Source of the DNA: Portunus trituberculatus
Taxonomy: Eukaryota > Arthropoda > Malacostraca > Decapoda > Portunidae
Assembly (NCBI RefSeq): GCF_017591435.1
Contig: NC_059281.1
Coordinates: forward strand, 14,713,402-14,777,401
Length of the DNA stretch: 64,000 nt
Direction: 5' to 3'
Shown here: positions 12,601 to 23,500 of the stretch, piece after piece
Position numbering within the stretch: position 1 is the stretch's first letter
Layout: every line of letters starts with the position of its first letter
Position numbers and translations under genes: made by a program
Notes under the pieces: model-generated
Databases searched by the model: none
What the model was told of the DNA's origin: nothing
The model's input: the letters and a program-made list of their open reading frames with translations, nothing else

Positions 12601-13158
12601 GTGACATAAGTTGCTGCTGAGGTCCTTTAAGGAGTGACACTTGCTTGTAGCATGCCTGGGGATATTAATGAATAATTAACCATTTAATCAAACAAATTCA
12701 TAGATGAAATTTCTGTTTCCATGGAAATTAACTCACCTTTTCCCCAGGTACTTGAGGTCAGTCTGTGGCACACCCTCCCCATTGTCCACCACTTGGATCC
12801 TGAAGATGGACAGGTCCACCCTGATGGCCACACAGGTGGCACCAGCATCCAGGCTGTTCAGGACCTGCAGCAATGGAAGGCTCACACTGAGGTCAGTGAT
12901 GAATGGCAATAAACACTGCTTGCCACCACCTGCCAAATCTTCTGTTCTTCTGGAATTCTCATCACCTGATAAAAACTTGTACACAAACTCACACAACATA
13001 CAAAATACTAAAAATCTCACTACAAACACACACACTAAGTAGTCAAGCCAAGCATCCCTTACCAGCTCCTCCACACACTGGGCCACAGATGCGATGGCAA
13101 CGCCTGATCTCAACTGGCACCGCACCTCATCCGGCAGGGGAAGGATCTTGCCCGCCAT
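2422..13158 (-). CDS. MLH3: DNA mismatch repair protein MLH3 (7 coding exons)
   Basis: MLH3 pairs with MLH1 as MutLgamma, an endonuclease used in meiotic crossover resolution and minor mismatch repair. Coding exons on the minus strand are 13158-13063, 12864-12737, 12655-7693, 7576-7280, 6898-6688, 2953-2799 and 2484-2422. All boundaries are GT-AG and the phases agree, giving about 1970 residues against about 1450 in human. The GHKL ATPase is complete: EELVLNSLDAG (Mg-binding Asn), DNGEGV and YGFRGEAL. The C-terminal nuclease has the DQHAVHERVRLE metal motif near residues 1763-1774, NACRGAIKF, and the zinc-site FQCAHGRPS. The extra length lies in one 4963-nt exon coding a Ser/Glu-rich disordered linker. 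The start is preceded by an acceptor at 13162. A second in-frame ATG lies in upstream exon 1 (13797). Confidence 0.95.
3369..3458. repeat. Perfect inverted repeat, 37-bp arms, 16-bp loop
   Basis: Bases 3369-3405 are the exact reverse complement of 3422-3458, with a 16-bp spacer. The right arm reads in frame into the endonuclease part of the adjacent LINE. The left arm is therefore an inverted copy of element sequence at its 5' junction, next to a short (CA)n run. Confidence 0.9.
3422..6325 (+). mobile_element. CR1-like non-LTR retrotransposon (LINE), degraded, antisense in MLH3 intron
   Basis: The coding parts fall in several frames broken by stops and frameshifts, so the copy is dead. First comes an apurinic-like endonuclease (about 3430-4300) with VGLTETKL, MMGDFNC and SDHAVLEF. 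Then a reverse transcriptase (about 4650-5690) shows VGPDGVSGWILREC, NYRPVSLTSVV, YLDLKKAFDKVPH, SGVPQGSVLAP and the catalytic FADDAK box. The C-terminal part (5860-6275) ends in YGDGTTRA. The 3' end has two copies of an ACAATTAGGTAAAT-like unit (about 6288-6325) and no poly(A), as in the CR1/L2 group. It is in the opposite orientation to MLH3. Clade placement is inferred from the 3' repeat and motif style and was not tested. Confidence 0.85.
6338..6630 (+). mobile_element. tRNA-derived SINE, copy 1, with (CA)n tail
   Basis: The head is tRNA-like. A Pol III A box TAGTGTAGTGG lies at 6343-6353 and a B box GGTTCGAGTCC at 6375-6385, closed by a CCG/CGG acceptor-like stem. The anticodon arm is deleted. 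The body, from about 6410, shares long stretches with 46815-47000, for example CTGTTCACCTAGCAGT, GGTACGGGATGTAA and ATGAGCTCTGAGCTC. It ends in GTGAATTA and then runs into (CA)n. It lies directly behind the CR1-like LINE, inside an MLH3 intron. Confidence 0.85.
6631..6687. repeat. (CA)n microsatellite that forms an MLH3 splice donor
   Basis: An uninterrupted CA run of about 57 bp reads (GT)n on the MLH3 strand. Its last GT (6687-6686) is the donor of the exon ending at 6688. It is continuous with the SINE tail. Confidence 0.85.
7693..12655 (-). CDS. MLH3: MLH3 giant exon 3 (ATPase end plus disordered linker)
   Basis: One 4963-nt exon codes about 1654 residues. It opens with the SKCHS...YGFRGEAL segment of the GHKL ATPase, followed by the S5/transducer-like region with FINKRVVLKTKIHRML and YDICLDPSKTLVQF. 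A long low-complexity linker follows, rich in Ser, Glu, Lys and Pro. Near its end is the segment SSRWQKAVDKEGRTVYVDL, with YVDLQTGNSSY just downstream; animal MLH3 proteins carry a similar stretch before the nuclease domain. The exon closes with YRFSQEMLHSCK before the donor at 7692. A single huge central exon is also typical of vertebrate MLH3. There is no frame break, so the gene looks intact. Confidence 0.93.
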
Positions 13159-13161
13159 GCT

Positions 13162-13204
13162 CTGCAATGAAGCACAGGTGAAGAGTCACTGGTCTGTAAG
13201 CAAC

Positions 13205-13262
<58 letters not shown>

Positions 13263-13930
13263 AGTATCTACAAACTGTCAATAGTATAGAGCCATAAGGT
13301 GGTAAAGAATCACACAATCACAATGTCAGCCTGTCACCTCATGGAAATTATGATGTAAAAGTACAGAAGAGGACCTCCTCGGAAAACCTCGGGACATTCC
13401 CCTAATTATTTGGGATAGAAAATGCATAGAATAATATGTAATTTTAAATGAGAAGTACCACAGTGATGCCAAATAGTTTCCATTCTTGTAAGGTAACATA
13501 CGAGAGATTCTGCAGGCACCGGGATATTCACTTAATTACTATGGCCTTACAAAAGCCGTCCCTACATTAAAAAAAAACATCACAGACATGTTGTACAGTA
13601 AGTACTCTTATCACCTTGCATGGTTGTTTCAATGATCAGAAAGGAGGTGCTAGTCTTGACTTTTTCCCGCTTGGGTAATTATTTGATGCATCATTAAAAA
13701 GGGAATAGGGCAAATCAAAGCATAATTTTCAGTAAATCACACTTTCCTTCCTGCTTACCTGCTCACGCCTCGCCTCGCCGTGTACACTTCGGTTCATAAA
13801 CACAATTTCGGAAGAAGAAGAAGAAAAAAAAAAAAAAAAAAAACATTACGGTTATTGTTTATAGAAAATGGCCAGCCAGGTGTTGCGGAACCTCAAGTTC
13901 CAACTTTGCGACTCTGCATTTGCTGCACCA
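13162..13930. promoter_or_regulatory. Shared head-to-head MLH3/NTHL1 5' region
   Basis: The two coding starts face away from each other, 772 bp apart. MLH3 has a noncoding or barely coding first exon. A strong donor CAG|GTAAGC lies at 13759/13758 (minus), matched by the acceptor at 13162. Transcription of both genes must therefore begin within about 13760-13930. A TATAAA-like box on the minus strand sits at 13863-13858, and a GAA/poly(A) tract at 13811-13843. The MLH3 first intron holds a (GA)n run at 13209-13258. Start sites are inferred, not observed. Confidence 0.65.
13209..13258. repeat. (GA)n microsatellite in MLH3 intron 1
   Basis: A pure GA dinucleotide run of about 50 bp. Confidence 0.95.
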
Positions 13931-13933
13931 TGA
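13868..13933 (+). other. Upstream ORF (21 codons) overlapping the first NTHL1 ATG
   Basis: ATG at 13868 opens 21 codons and stops with TGA at 13931-13933. The stop overlaps the first candidate NTHL1 start (13930-13932) in the sequence ATGA. Such a start-stop overlap could allow reinitiation. Whether the uORF lies in the mRNA depends on the unmapped transcription start. Confidence 0.45.
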
Positions 13934-14153
13934 AGTCGCGATGTCTGAAGTCGCAAAGAACAGCTGATCGCCGATCGGTCCGATTTCGATGGAGGCGCGC
14001 CAGGTGGTCGTTGTACAGGTGAGATGTTAAAGGCTCTTGTCGCCTGATTAGATGATCAATGTGGATGAATGTGCAATATCTTATAGGGATGGGAGGGATT
14101 TACTTGCTGACGTGTATGAAGTATTGAATATTACTAACTGACAAGAGAGAGAG

Positions 14154-14200
<47 letters not shown>

Positions 14201-17200
14201 CTGACATTTCACATGACATGCCTTTCACAAAACAAGGTGTCAGTATCAAAGAAACGTTAAATCTGAAGGAGGAATAACGTGGCTCCATGAGGGGTGCTGG
14301 TAGGCAGGACAGGCCAGTATGTGTGTACACTGTAATTCCTTTTCTTTCATCTAGCTATATAGAAAGTATAAAAGGTTGATATCCCAGCCAAAGAAAGCAC
14401 GATCATCAGTTGTCCATATTAACATATATGACACATCATCAGTAGTCTTATGATCATTTATATAGTGAATATTTGAAACCTCTGAATATGTCGACGTTTT
14501 TAACCAGAGGGGAAGAGCCGCTGACCTTTTAATATTTGATTCTCTTTAATATGCTAAACAAATTTGTGGTCACACATTTTTCATTAAGGCTTTACAAAAT
14601 TTTTGGTCATTTATGAAGTTGTCATAATTTTCAAATAAGATAAACTGTAATTAGTTTCCATGTTCATTAACTGTCTTAGGCCTTGATATTATATAGATGA
14701 TAAAAACTGTTCAAATTAATGTTTTTTTAAATGAGTGATGAAAAGCTCTACCCCTGATGGGAAGACAGGAACATCTCCAACATGTATTAAATTTCCCTTC
14801 TAATGTAGAGTGATGCTGCTGACTCTGACTCTGACATACCTGTTAAGAGACTCCTCAGGAGGATGAAGAACAGGAAACATGTGGAGGTCAAGTATGAGCT
14901 GAAGGATGAGGCCAGCACCTTGCCAGCCAGCGAGGAGCACCAGGCCACAGCATCAGTACAGGTAAAACTGTGCTCCCTGCTTGCTGCTCATCATTGCCTG
15001 CGCCACTAATGGGTAGAAGCTGAACAGCGCTTCCCATACACTCTTCAAGTGTGCCTACAGGTGCTATAGGCCTTACTGAAAAAAAAAAAAAAAAAAAATC
15101 AATCAAGTGTTCTGTTGTGCTATATCTCTGAATAGTTTATATCCAAATAATAAGTAACTCTCCATAAAGCTTTTGCTGCAAAATAAAAACTCATGTTTCA
15201 GAGCAATGGTGGCAGTGATGGGGGTGGAGATGGAGGTAGTGGATGGGAGCCACCCCTTTGGAAGCAGGTCTTAGAGAACCTCCAGACCATGAGGGCAGCA
15301 AGGGATGCCCCGGTGGATAGCATGGGAGCCGAGCAGTGCATGGATCAAGGTGTCAAGCCAAAGGTAGGAATTTTCTCTCACACTTATGACTGTTTCTGCT
15401 GTGTTGTGTTTTGGAATGAGGAAGGAGTTGAGTCAGGTACCTGTTTCTTTAGTATCATACATACATATATATCCCAATATCTCTCTTGTCTCCTCTGCTG
15501 TGAGTGTAGGCTTGTTTTTTCAAGCACTCCAAATAATTGAGGCCTCACATACCAGTGGTTTGCCTGGTGAAGCACCTTTGTACTGTCTGCAGTCTTCCTG
15601 TCTAGGTATATCACTTTTTCAGGATGTTGGTAATCTTCTCTATGGTGCTACTTTCCCATACCCTCTTGATAACTGTGAAGAAGCTATCCAATATATCATT
15701 CGGGTCACCGTCTTGGAGAAGTGCTTGTGTTGTGTTGCTCAAGCTTGAGTTTACAGCATTCCAATTTATGTTGTAAATTAATAAATTAAACCTGGAGAAC
15801 TGGTTACTTCTCTCAAGAATGGCTTCCCTAAAACACATCTCATTTCACCTTGATGAGGAAAACAGTTACTACTCACCATGAATGTTTCACAGGTGTACCG
15901 CTTCCAAGTGCTCATTTCCCTCATGCTGAGCAGCCAGACCAAGGACCAGGTGACCCATGCTGCCATGACCAAGCTGCGGCAGCACGGCCTCACCCCTGAC
16001 AATCTCCTTGCCACCCCTGATGCCACTCTGGGTGAACTCATATACCCTGTTGGTTTCTGGAAGGTGTGTCATGTTGCAGTGTTACCATTTGCCAGATTTT
16101 TTTTTTTTTTTTTTTTTTTACATTACAAGGGCACTGGCCAAGGGCAAACAAAGTGTTGGAAAAAAAAAAATCCCGCTGGTTGCCAGGCCCTGTTAAGAAG
16201 AAAGGAGAAAGAGAAAAACAAAAAATCTAAAAGGAGGGTCCAGTTAACGTAAGAGGTGTCTTGACACTCCTCTTTTGAAAGAGTTTAAGTCATAGGCAGG
16301 TGGAAATACAGACACAGGTAGAGAGTTCCAGAGTTTACCAGTGTAGGGAATGAAGGAGTGAAGATACTGGTTAACTCTTGCATTAGGAAGATGGACAGAA
16401 TAGGGATGAGAAGAAGTAGAGAGTCTTGTGCAGCGAGGCCGCAGGAGGGGAAGGCATGCAGTTAGCAAGTTCAGAAGAGCAGACAGCATGAAAACAGCGG
16501 TAGAAGACAGATAAAGATGCAACATTGCGGCGGTGACTTAAAGAATCAAGACAGTCAGTTAGAGGAGAAGAGTTGATAAGACGAAAAGCTTTAGATTCCA
16601 CCTTGTTTAGTAAAGCTGTGTGTGGATCCCCCAGACATGAGAGCCATACTCCATACACGGGCGGATAAGGCCCTTGTACAGAGCAAGCAGCTGGGAGGGA
16701 GAGAAAATGGACGAAGACGCCATAGGACACCTAACTTCTTGGAAGCTGATTTAGCAAGAGTAGAGATGTGAAATTTCCAGTTTAGATTTTTAGTGAAGGA
16801 TAGACCGAGTGTGTTTAATGTAGAGGAGAGGGAAGTTGAGTGTTATTGAAGAAGAGAGGATAGTTGTCTGGAAGGTTATGTCGAGTAGATAGTTGTAGAA
16901 ATTGAGTTTTTGAGGCATTGAACAAAACCAGGTTTTCTCTGCCCCAATCAGAAACAAGTGAAAGATCAGAAGTTAGGCGTCCTATAGCATCTCGCCTTGA
17001 GTCATTTAATTGTTGTTGGGTTGGGCGTCTGTTGAACGCTGTTGAATAATGCAGGGTGGTATCATCAGCATAGGAGTGGATAGGGCATTGAGTCAGATTT
17101 AGGAGATCATTGATGAATAATAGAAAGAGAGTGGGTGATAGGACAGAACCCTGTGGAACACCACTGTTGATAGTTTTAGGGAAGAACAGTGACCGTCTAC

Positions 17201-20081
17201 TACAGCAGCAATAGAACGATCGGAAAGGAAACTGGAGATGAAGGTACAGAGAGAAGGATAGAATCCGTAGGAGGGTAGTTTAGAAATTAAAGATTTGTGC
17301 CAGACTCTATCGAAGGCTTTCGATATGTCAAGGCCGACAGCAAAGGTTTCACCGAAGTCCCTAAAGAGGATGACCAAGATTCAGTTAGGAAAGTAAGAAG
17401 ATCACCAGTAGATCTGCCTTTACGGAAACCATACTGGCAATCAGAGAGAAGGTTGTGAGCTGATAGATGCCTCATTATCTTCCTATTAAGGATAGACTCA
17501 AAGGCTTTAGAAAGGCAGGAAATCAAAGCTATAGGGCGGTAGTTAGAAGGATTGGAGTGGTCACCTTTTTAGGGACAGGTTGAATGTGAGCAAACTTCCA
17601 GCAAGAAGGATAAATAGAAGTAGAGAGACACAGATGAAAGAGTTTGACCAGGCAGTGAGCGAGTTCGGAAGCACAGTTTTGAGAACAACAGGAGGGACTC
17701 CATCCGGACCGTAAGCCTTCCGAGAATCAAGGCCAGAGAGGGCCAGGAAAACGTCTTTATAAAGAATTTTAATTTTAGGGATGAAGTAGTCAGAGGGTGG
17801 AGGAGTAGGAGGAATATGCCCAGAATCATCCAAAGTTGAGTTGGTAGCAAAGGTTTGAGCGAAGAGTTCAGCTTTAGAAAAGAAGAGACAGCTGTAGAGC
17901 CATCTGGATGAAGTAAAGGAGGGAAAGACGAAGAAGTAAAGTTGTTAGAGATATTATTGGCTAGATGCCAGAAATCTCGAGAGGAGTTAGAATTGGAAAG
18001 ACTTTGACATTTTCTATTGATGAAAGAGTTTTAGTAAGTTGGAGAATAGATTTGGCATGATTACGGGCAGAAATATATAGGGCATGAGTTTCAGCAGTTG
18101 GATGGCTACGGAACCGTTTGTGAGCCGCCTCTCTATCATTGACAGCACGAGAACAAGCAGAGTTAAACCAAGGCTTTTTAGCTTTAGGGTTAGAGAAAGT
18201 ATGAGGAATGTATAGCTCCATGCCAGAGATAATCACCTCTGTTATGCGCTCGGCACAAAGAGAAGGATCTCTGACATGAAAACAATAATCATCCCAAGGA
18301 AATCAGAATAGTACTGCCTTAGTTCCTCCCACTTAGCAGAGTTAAAATGCCAGAAGCACCTCCGCTTAGGCGGGTCCTGAGGCTGCACTGGAGTGATAGA
18401 ACTGGTAACGGAAATTAGATTGTGGTCGGAGGAGCCCAACGGAGAGGAAAGTTTAACAGAGTAAGCAGAAGGGTTGGAGGTTAGGAAAAGATCAAGAATG
18501 TTGGGCGTGTCTCCAAGGCGGTCAGGAATACGGGTAGGGAACTTCACTAGCTGCTCTAGGTCATGAAGGATAGCAAAGTTGAAGGTTTGTTCACCAGGTT
18601 GGTCAGTGAAAGAAGATGAAAGCCAAAGCTGGTGGTGAACATTGAAATCCCTAAAATGGAGATCTCAGCAAAAGGAAAGTGAGATAAGATGTGCTCCACC
18701 TTGGAAGTCAAATAGTCAAAGAATTTTACATAGTCAGAGGAATTAGGTGAGAGGTATACAGCACAGATGAATTTAGTTAGAGAGTGACATTGAAGTCTTA
18801 GCCAGATGGTAGAAAATTCTGAAGATTCAAGATTGTGGGCACGAGAGCAAGTGGTGTCGTTACGCACGTATGCGCAACATCCAGCTTTGGATTGAAAATG
18901 AGGATAGAGCAAGTAGGAGGGAACAGAAAAGGGGCTGCTGTCAGTAGTCACAGACAACTGTGTTTCGGTTAGGAAGAGAAGATGAGGTTTAGTAGAGGAG
19001 AGGTGGTGTTCCACAGATTGAAAATTAGAACGAAGGCCACGAATGTTGCAGAAATTGATAGTGAAAGTATTAGATGAAGTGTCAAGACACCCAAGGTCGA
19101 CAGCAGAGGGCAGTCCGACCTGGGGACATTTATGGTCCCTCCCAGAGGGGGACTCCGAGGCAGGGCGTGGTGAAGCCATTATTAAATTTTGATTTGAAGA
19201 GAGTGTAAAAGTGTAAGGTGTTGTAGTGTAGTGTAGGAAGTAGTAGAAGTTGTCTTTAGAGGGCAGGCTGCAGCTGCTCAATTGTATAAATGAGACCACA
19301 AAGGGAACCGGGAAGAGAGGACACGGGGAATCACTCAGTCTGCAGCACTGCCTACATCCCCGTAAGTACCTCTCCTGGAGTATTCCACCGGGCGGCAGGT
19401 GGAATTTTCCTAGACCTTACATATGTTTCACAGTAATGTCAGAAGGAAATTAAGAAAACCTTTCTTCCTTAACTAATAATGATCTTTGTGAATTTTCAGA
19501 AAAAGGTTGTTTATATTAAAAAGACTTGTGAAATCCTGAAAAGGGATTATGAAGGAGACATCCCATCCACAGTGAAGGAAATGTGTCAGCTTCCGGGGGT
19601 GGGGCCCAAGATGGCCCACCTGTGTATGGACATTGGCTGGGGCAAGCTGACTGGCATTGGTAAGTACAGAGAGTGATGGAATAGTAATGGACCTGCAATA
19701 TGTATTGTAATGCATCCATGGATACACACTATATGATAGCAAGCAAGATGCATCACTAAAAAACAGCACATTACTTGTGATGGCGGTGCAGGTGTGGACA
19801 CTCATGTTCACCGCATCAGCAACAGACTGGGATGGACACAGTGCCCCACCAAGACTCCCGAGGAAACCCGCCTGGCCTTGGAGGCCTGGATGCCCAAGGA
19901 GCTGTGGAGCAACACCAACCTCCTGATGGTTGGGTTTGGCCAGCAGGTGTGTCTTCCTGTTGGCCCCAAGTGTGGTGAGTGCCTCAACAAGGCTCTGTGT
20001 CCCTATGGCAGAAATGCTCCTCTCACATCCCCAAAGAAAGGCTCTCCTAGGAAATCACAGAAGAGAAAAGGGCAAGAATAA
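13930..20081 (+). CDS. NTHL1: Endonuclease III-like protein 1 (bifunctional base-excision DNA glycosylase)
   Basis: NTHL1 removes oxidised pyrimidines in nuclear and mitochondrial DNA and nicks the abasic site. Coding exons are 13930-14018, 14809/14811-14961, 15202-15363, 15893-16063, 19500-19659 and 19792-20081. The HhH motif LPGVGPKMAH carries the catalytic Lys, and VDTHVHR carries the catalytic Asp. The [4Fe-4S] cysteines follow C-X6-C-X2-C-X5-C (CLPVGPKCGECLNKALC). SSQTKDQVT and LIYPVGFWK are family hallmarks. Two starts are possible: ATG 13930 with acceptor 14810 gives about 340 residues and an Arg-rich N-terminus; ATG 13989 with acceptor 14808 gives about 321. Intron 4 hosts a LINE. A poly(A) signal AATAAA lies at 20322-20327. 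Human NTHL1 is about 304-312 residues. Confidence 0.95.
14144..14199. repeat. (GA)n/(GT)n compound microsatellite in NTHL1 intron 1
   Basis: About 14 bp of GA is followed by about 43 bp of GT. Confidence 0.95.
16097..19400 (-). mobile_element. Jockey-like non-LTR retrotransposon, degraded, antisense in NTHL1 intron 4
   Basis: Read on the minus strand, an endonuclease part (about 19299-18250) shows NFCNIRGLRSNF, LFLTETQLSV and GSSDHNLISV. A reverse transcriptase part (about 17850-16400) shows AYGPDGVPPVVLK, YGFRKGRSTGDLL, LDISKAFDRVWH and the catalytic YADDTT box (YADD at 17072-17061). The C-terminal region contains LINSSPLTDCLDSLSHRR. The reading frame is broken many times, including at the GDFN-equivalent site near 18650. 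The 3' end is a poly(A) tail, seen as the T run at 16097-16119, as expected for Jockey-type LINEs. The 5' boundary (about 19400) and target-site duplication were not resolved. Confidence 0.83.
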
Positions 20082-20451
20082 GTTCATCATCACATCTTGG
20101 TATTCTCAGCACTGCAGATGTGCTTCAACATCAAGACAATGGTCATGATGTTGATGTACTCCTTAAACTGCAATTGTGAAGGCAGCCATGCTCACAAACT
20201 CATCCCAAACAGCTTCATTATGTGACATAAAGAGATATTGTACATATGTTGCATCTTTTACAGAATTTACAAGTAGAATTACACCTTTTTTTTTTTTTTT
20301 TTTTATTATTCTAGAGATGAAAATAAAGATGTATTACAATGCTTTTGATACAAGAATTCTCTTATTCTTATATTATGTACTATTTGATATTTTTTACATG
20401 CTTTTCTTTTTTTTTTTCCTTTCTTCATTAGTTAGTATCCTAAGTTAGACA

Positions 20452-20517
20452 TTTCACAGCTACTACTGGTAAGTAAGGTAGTGATTTCACAGCTACTACT
20501 GGTAAGTAAGGTAGTGA
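20452..20517. repeat. 33-bp direct tandem duplication
   Basis: Units 20452-20484 and 20485-20517 are identical and sit just beyond the NTHL1 3' UTR. Confidence 0.9.
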
Positions 20518-23500
20518 TTTTCAAATGTATAATGAAAGGCAGTCTCAGAGTCTGGCCATTACCTTCAGTATTAAGTCCAACCAAAGGAACTCAGGGATCA
20601 TGACTCTTTTTAACAATGATGTATCTTGTCATAGAATGAGGAATGAAAAGCAAATTTAATGCACTTTAAAGTGAACTTAAATATGTTTGTACTTTTTAAA
20701 TTAAAAAGTTGAATTTCTGGATTTTTTTTTTTTTTTTTTTTTTTTTTCCCTCCATGGAATGTGGTAGTACATACTGTACTGCATGACTTGGGAACACTTT
20801 AAACCAGTCAACTGAACCTCAAGGATATCATACTTTTTTTTCATGTAGAGTTTATTCCAAGCATACATTTGCATATCTATGTCATAATCAGCTGAAACTA
20901 GATTTAACCTCAATCATTATCTAGTTAAGCTAAATCAATCAGTACTTAAAAAAAAAAAAAGCATAAGGTACTCGTGCACTGGATATAAATCTATAATTAT
21001 CACAGCAAGTTACTACACCTTGTTTGTTATCTTACTTAAAACTAGAGTAATGTACTTCCAGCCTCCAGCAGCTTCTCTCGGCTGCACCAAGACTGACGAA
21101 ACAAGGGAAACCACAAACAGAAAGGCACGTGAGGTTAACACTTTCTATAATCTGCCTTTTCATCTTTCATGTTGAATTATATTAGCTTCACTCCTCAAAT
21201 AAAGATATGAAATCTATGAAACTTGATAAATGGGATGGAAATGAGAATATATGTATTTTCTTTTTCTAAAAACCTATGTAGCATAATCTTGAAGCCAAGA
21301 CAATATGCATGGTCATTTTTATTAAGAATCAAATTTTTAAAAGAAAACCACATTTACTTAGCCAGAAGAGACAATATATGATTTACCATTACAATGAAAG
21401 TAAACATTTATTTCCAACACTTAACACTTGAGAGATGTGATTTGTTTGGCAGAGGGAAACAGGTGAACATACTAGAATTTCAAACATATTGGAATTTTAC
21501 TTTACAGCCAATAATTCAATTGTATTTTTTTAAACAAGATACAGTGTGCATTATCAGTAAATTTTAAAACTAATCTAATACTAGAAGGTACAAATTAATT
21601 GATTCAGCAATACTGACTATTGAAGGTACACTGGTACTAGAATATCCCATCCAGAAAAGTAAATGGCTATGGGTAAAGCTAAACACAGGATACTGACATA
21701 AAGTAACATTAATTGCATGGATAAAGGTGTATACCAGACATTCACTAGAAGCATGAGATTCAAGGTCACACAGCATGAGCAGAGACTGTGTGATTGGGAC
21801 ACAGGCTGACTCAGGCCACCACACACCAACCCTCATGGTCACTACAACGCCTCCACAACACTTGCCGACTCTTGGCAGTGAAGTATAACCAAGAGATGGA
21901 ATAAATGGATAATGCTTTCTGCTTGACATCACACAGTGTAATGTATATTTAAAGATGCCTAATCAAACTGAACTTCCTTAAATTCAACATGTCAATCCAT
22001 TACAAATCAATGGGTATCCTACCAACAAGGATGCCTGGCAGCCACCCACATTAACCCTCTCATACACAACATATTTGCCAAAGCAAGTAAGCAGGACAGA
22101 CTAGCGTGTAAGCAAACTAGTCACCACTTATTTCACATATATACACTAAGTCTCAAATACCAAAGAGCTGCCTACAGATACTCATTTCATCTGAAGGCCT
22201 TGCATAGCTGGGCATGATAATGAGAAAAATTATGATAACCAATCAAGTGATTACAACAGCCTTAAAATTGATACTGATATGAATTTATCATCCAATAATT
22301 GATAAATCCAAAATTTTGATAATAGCAATAATGATACTGACATTTTAAGTAAAAAGTAATATATATATTATCACAATAATACCCATCTATGTTGCCCTAC
22401 ACCTTCCTCAGTGAACTCAGAGGTAGCATAGCTGGAAAGCTTCAGTAAATAACATTGCAACATCTATCCCTTAATATTCTTACTTCAGCTCTTTTCTTGT
22501 ACATTTGAAAGAATTCTGGCATTGGTCACACAATATTGCCACATTAACTAAATTCCATATTTATATATTGATGAATATTTTTTGCTTTAGTTTTAGTACT
22601 TATCAAATGTTAACTAAAATTTACTGGTCATATGCATGCTAAAACACATTCCTGTAGTCAGGAAATAGCTCACAGATGCACACACTAGGAAGACAATGTT
22701 CCTGTTAAACTAACTCGGGTTTGCGCTGCAGAAGAAAAACTTGCTACCTTACTGGAGCATGGAAGAGTTAAAGGTGTGGATACCAGCCATCAGGAATCAC
22801 AGAGGGTACATTTTTTGACTGTTGTGAGGAACAAAGGATATCACATCCTCCTTCCCACAGATGCCAAGCAGAATACTTGTGCATGTGTACTACCCGAGGA
22901 CAGCATTGGTGCATGGCTCATGCGATCACAGTCACGTAGATGGAATGTTTGTTCATTGTAATATAATACATCTCTCACAGCATAACAGTACTATACTAAC
23001 TTACATTAAAAATCTAATGCATAAACCTTCAGAGTAACATATACTATCTATTTCAATAAATATAAACTTTTTTTCTTTTTTTTCCTAACCATCTAAGATA
23101 CAGACTTCCACCTCATTAAAAATACCTACACATGAATTACACTGCATACTAGGCATATTTACTTTCTTTCCTTTAAACGTATTTACTAGCATAAGTATTG
23201 CTTTTCTAGTAAATGTCTGAAAACATTACCATCATTAAATCATAAAGAATTCTATACATTTCTAATTATATATGTGACCAATTATGACTTTTGATTCAAC
23301 AACACTTTGATTAAATAAATTAAAAGGCATAAATTACCCATATATGTTTTGTCTAAGCTGAATGTATTGGTGTATCAATGAAGAGGTAGCTTAGCCCTAA
23401 CTGAGCATTACATCATTGCAGACTGAATGAGTACAAATAATGTGAATGAATTTTGAAGAGAAGCACATCATAGCATTCATTATTTAAAAGATTAAAAGTA

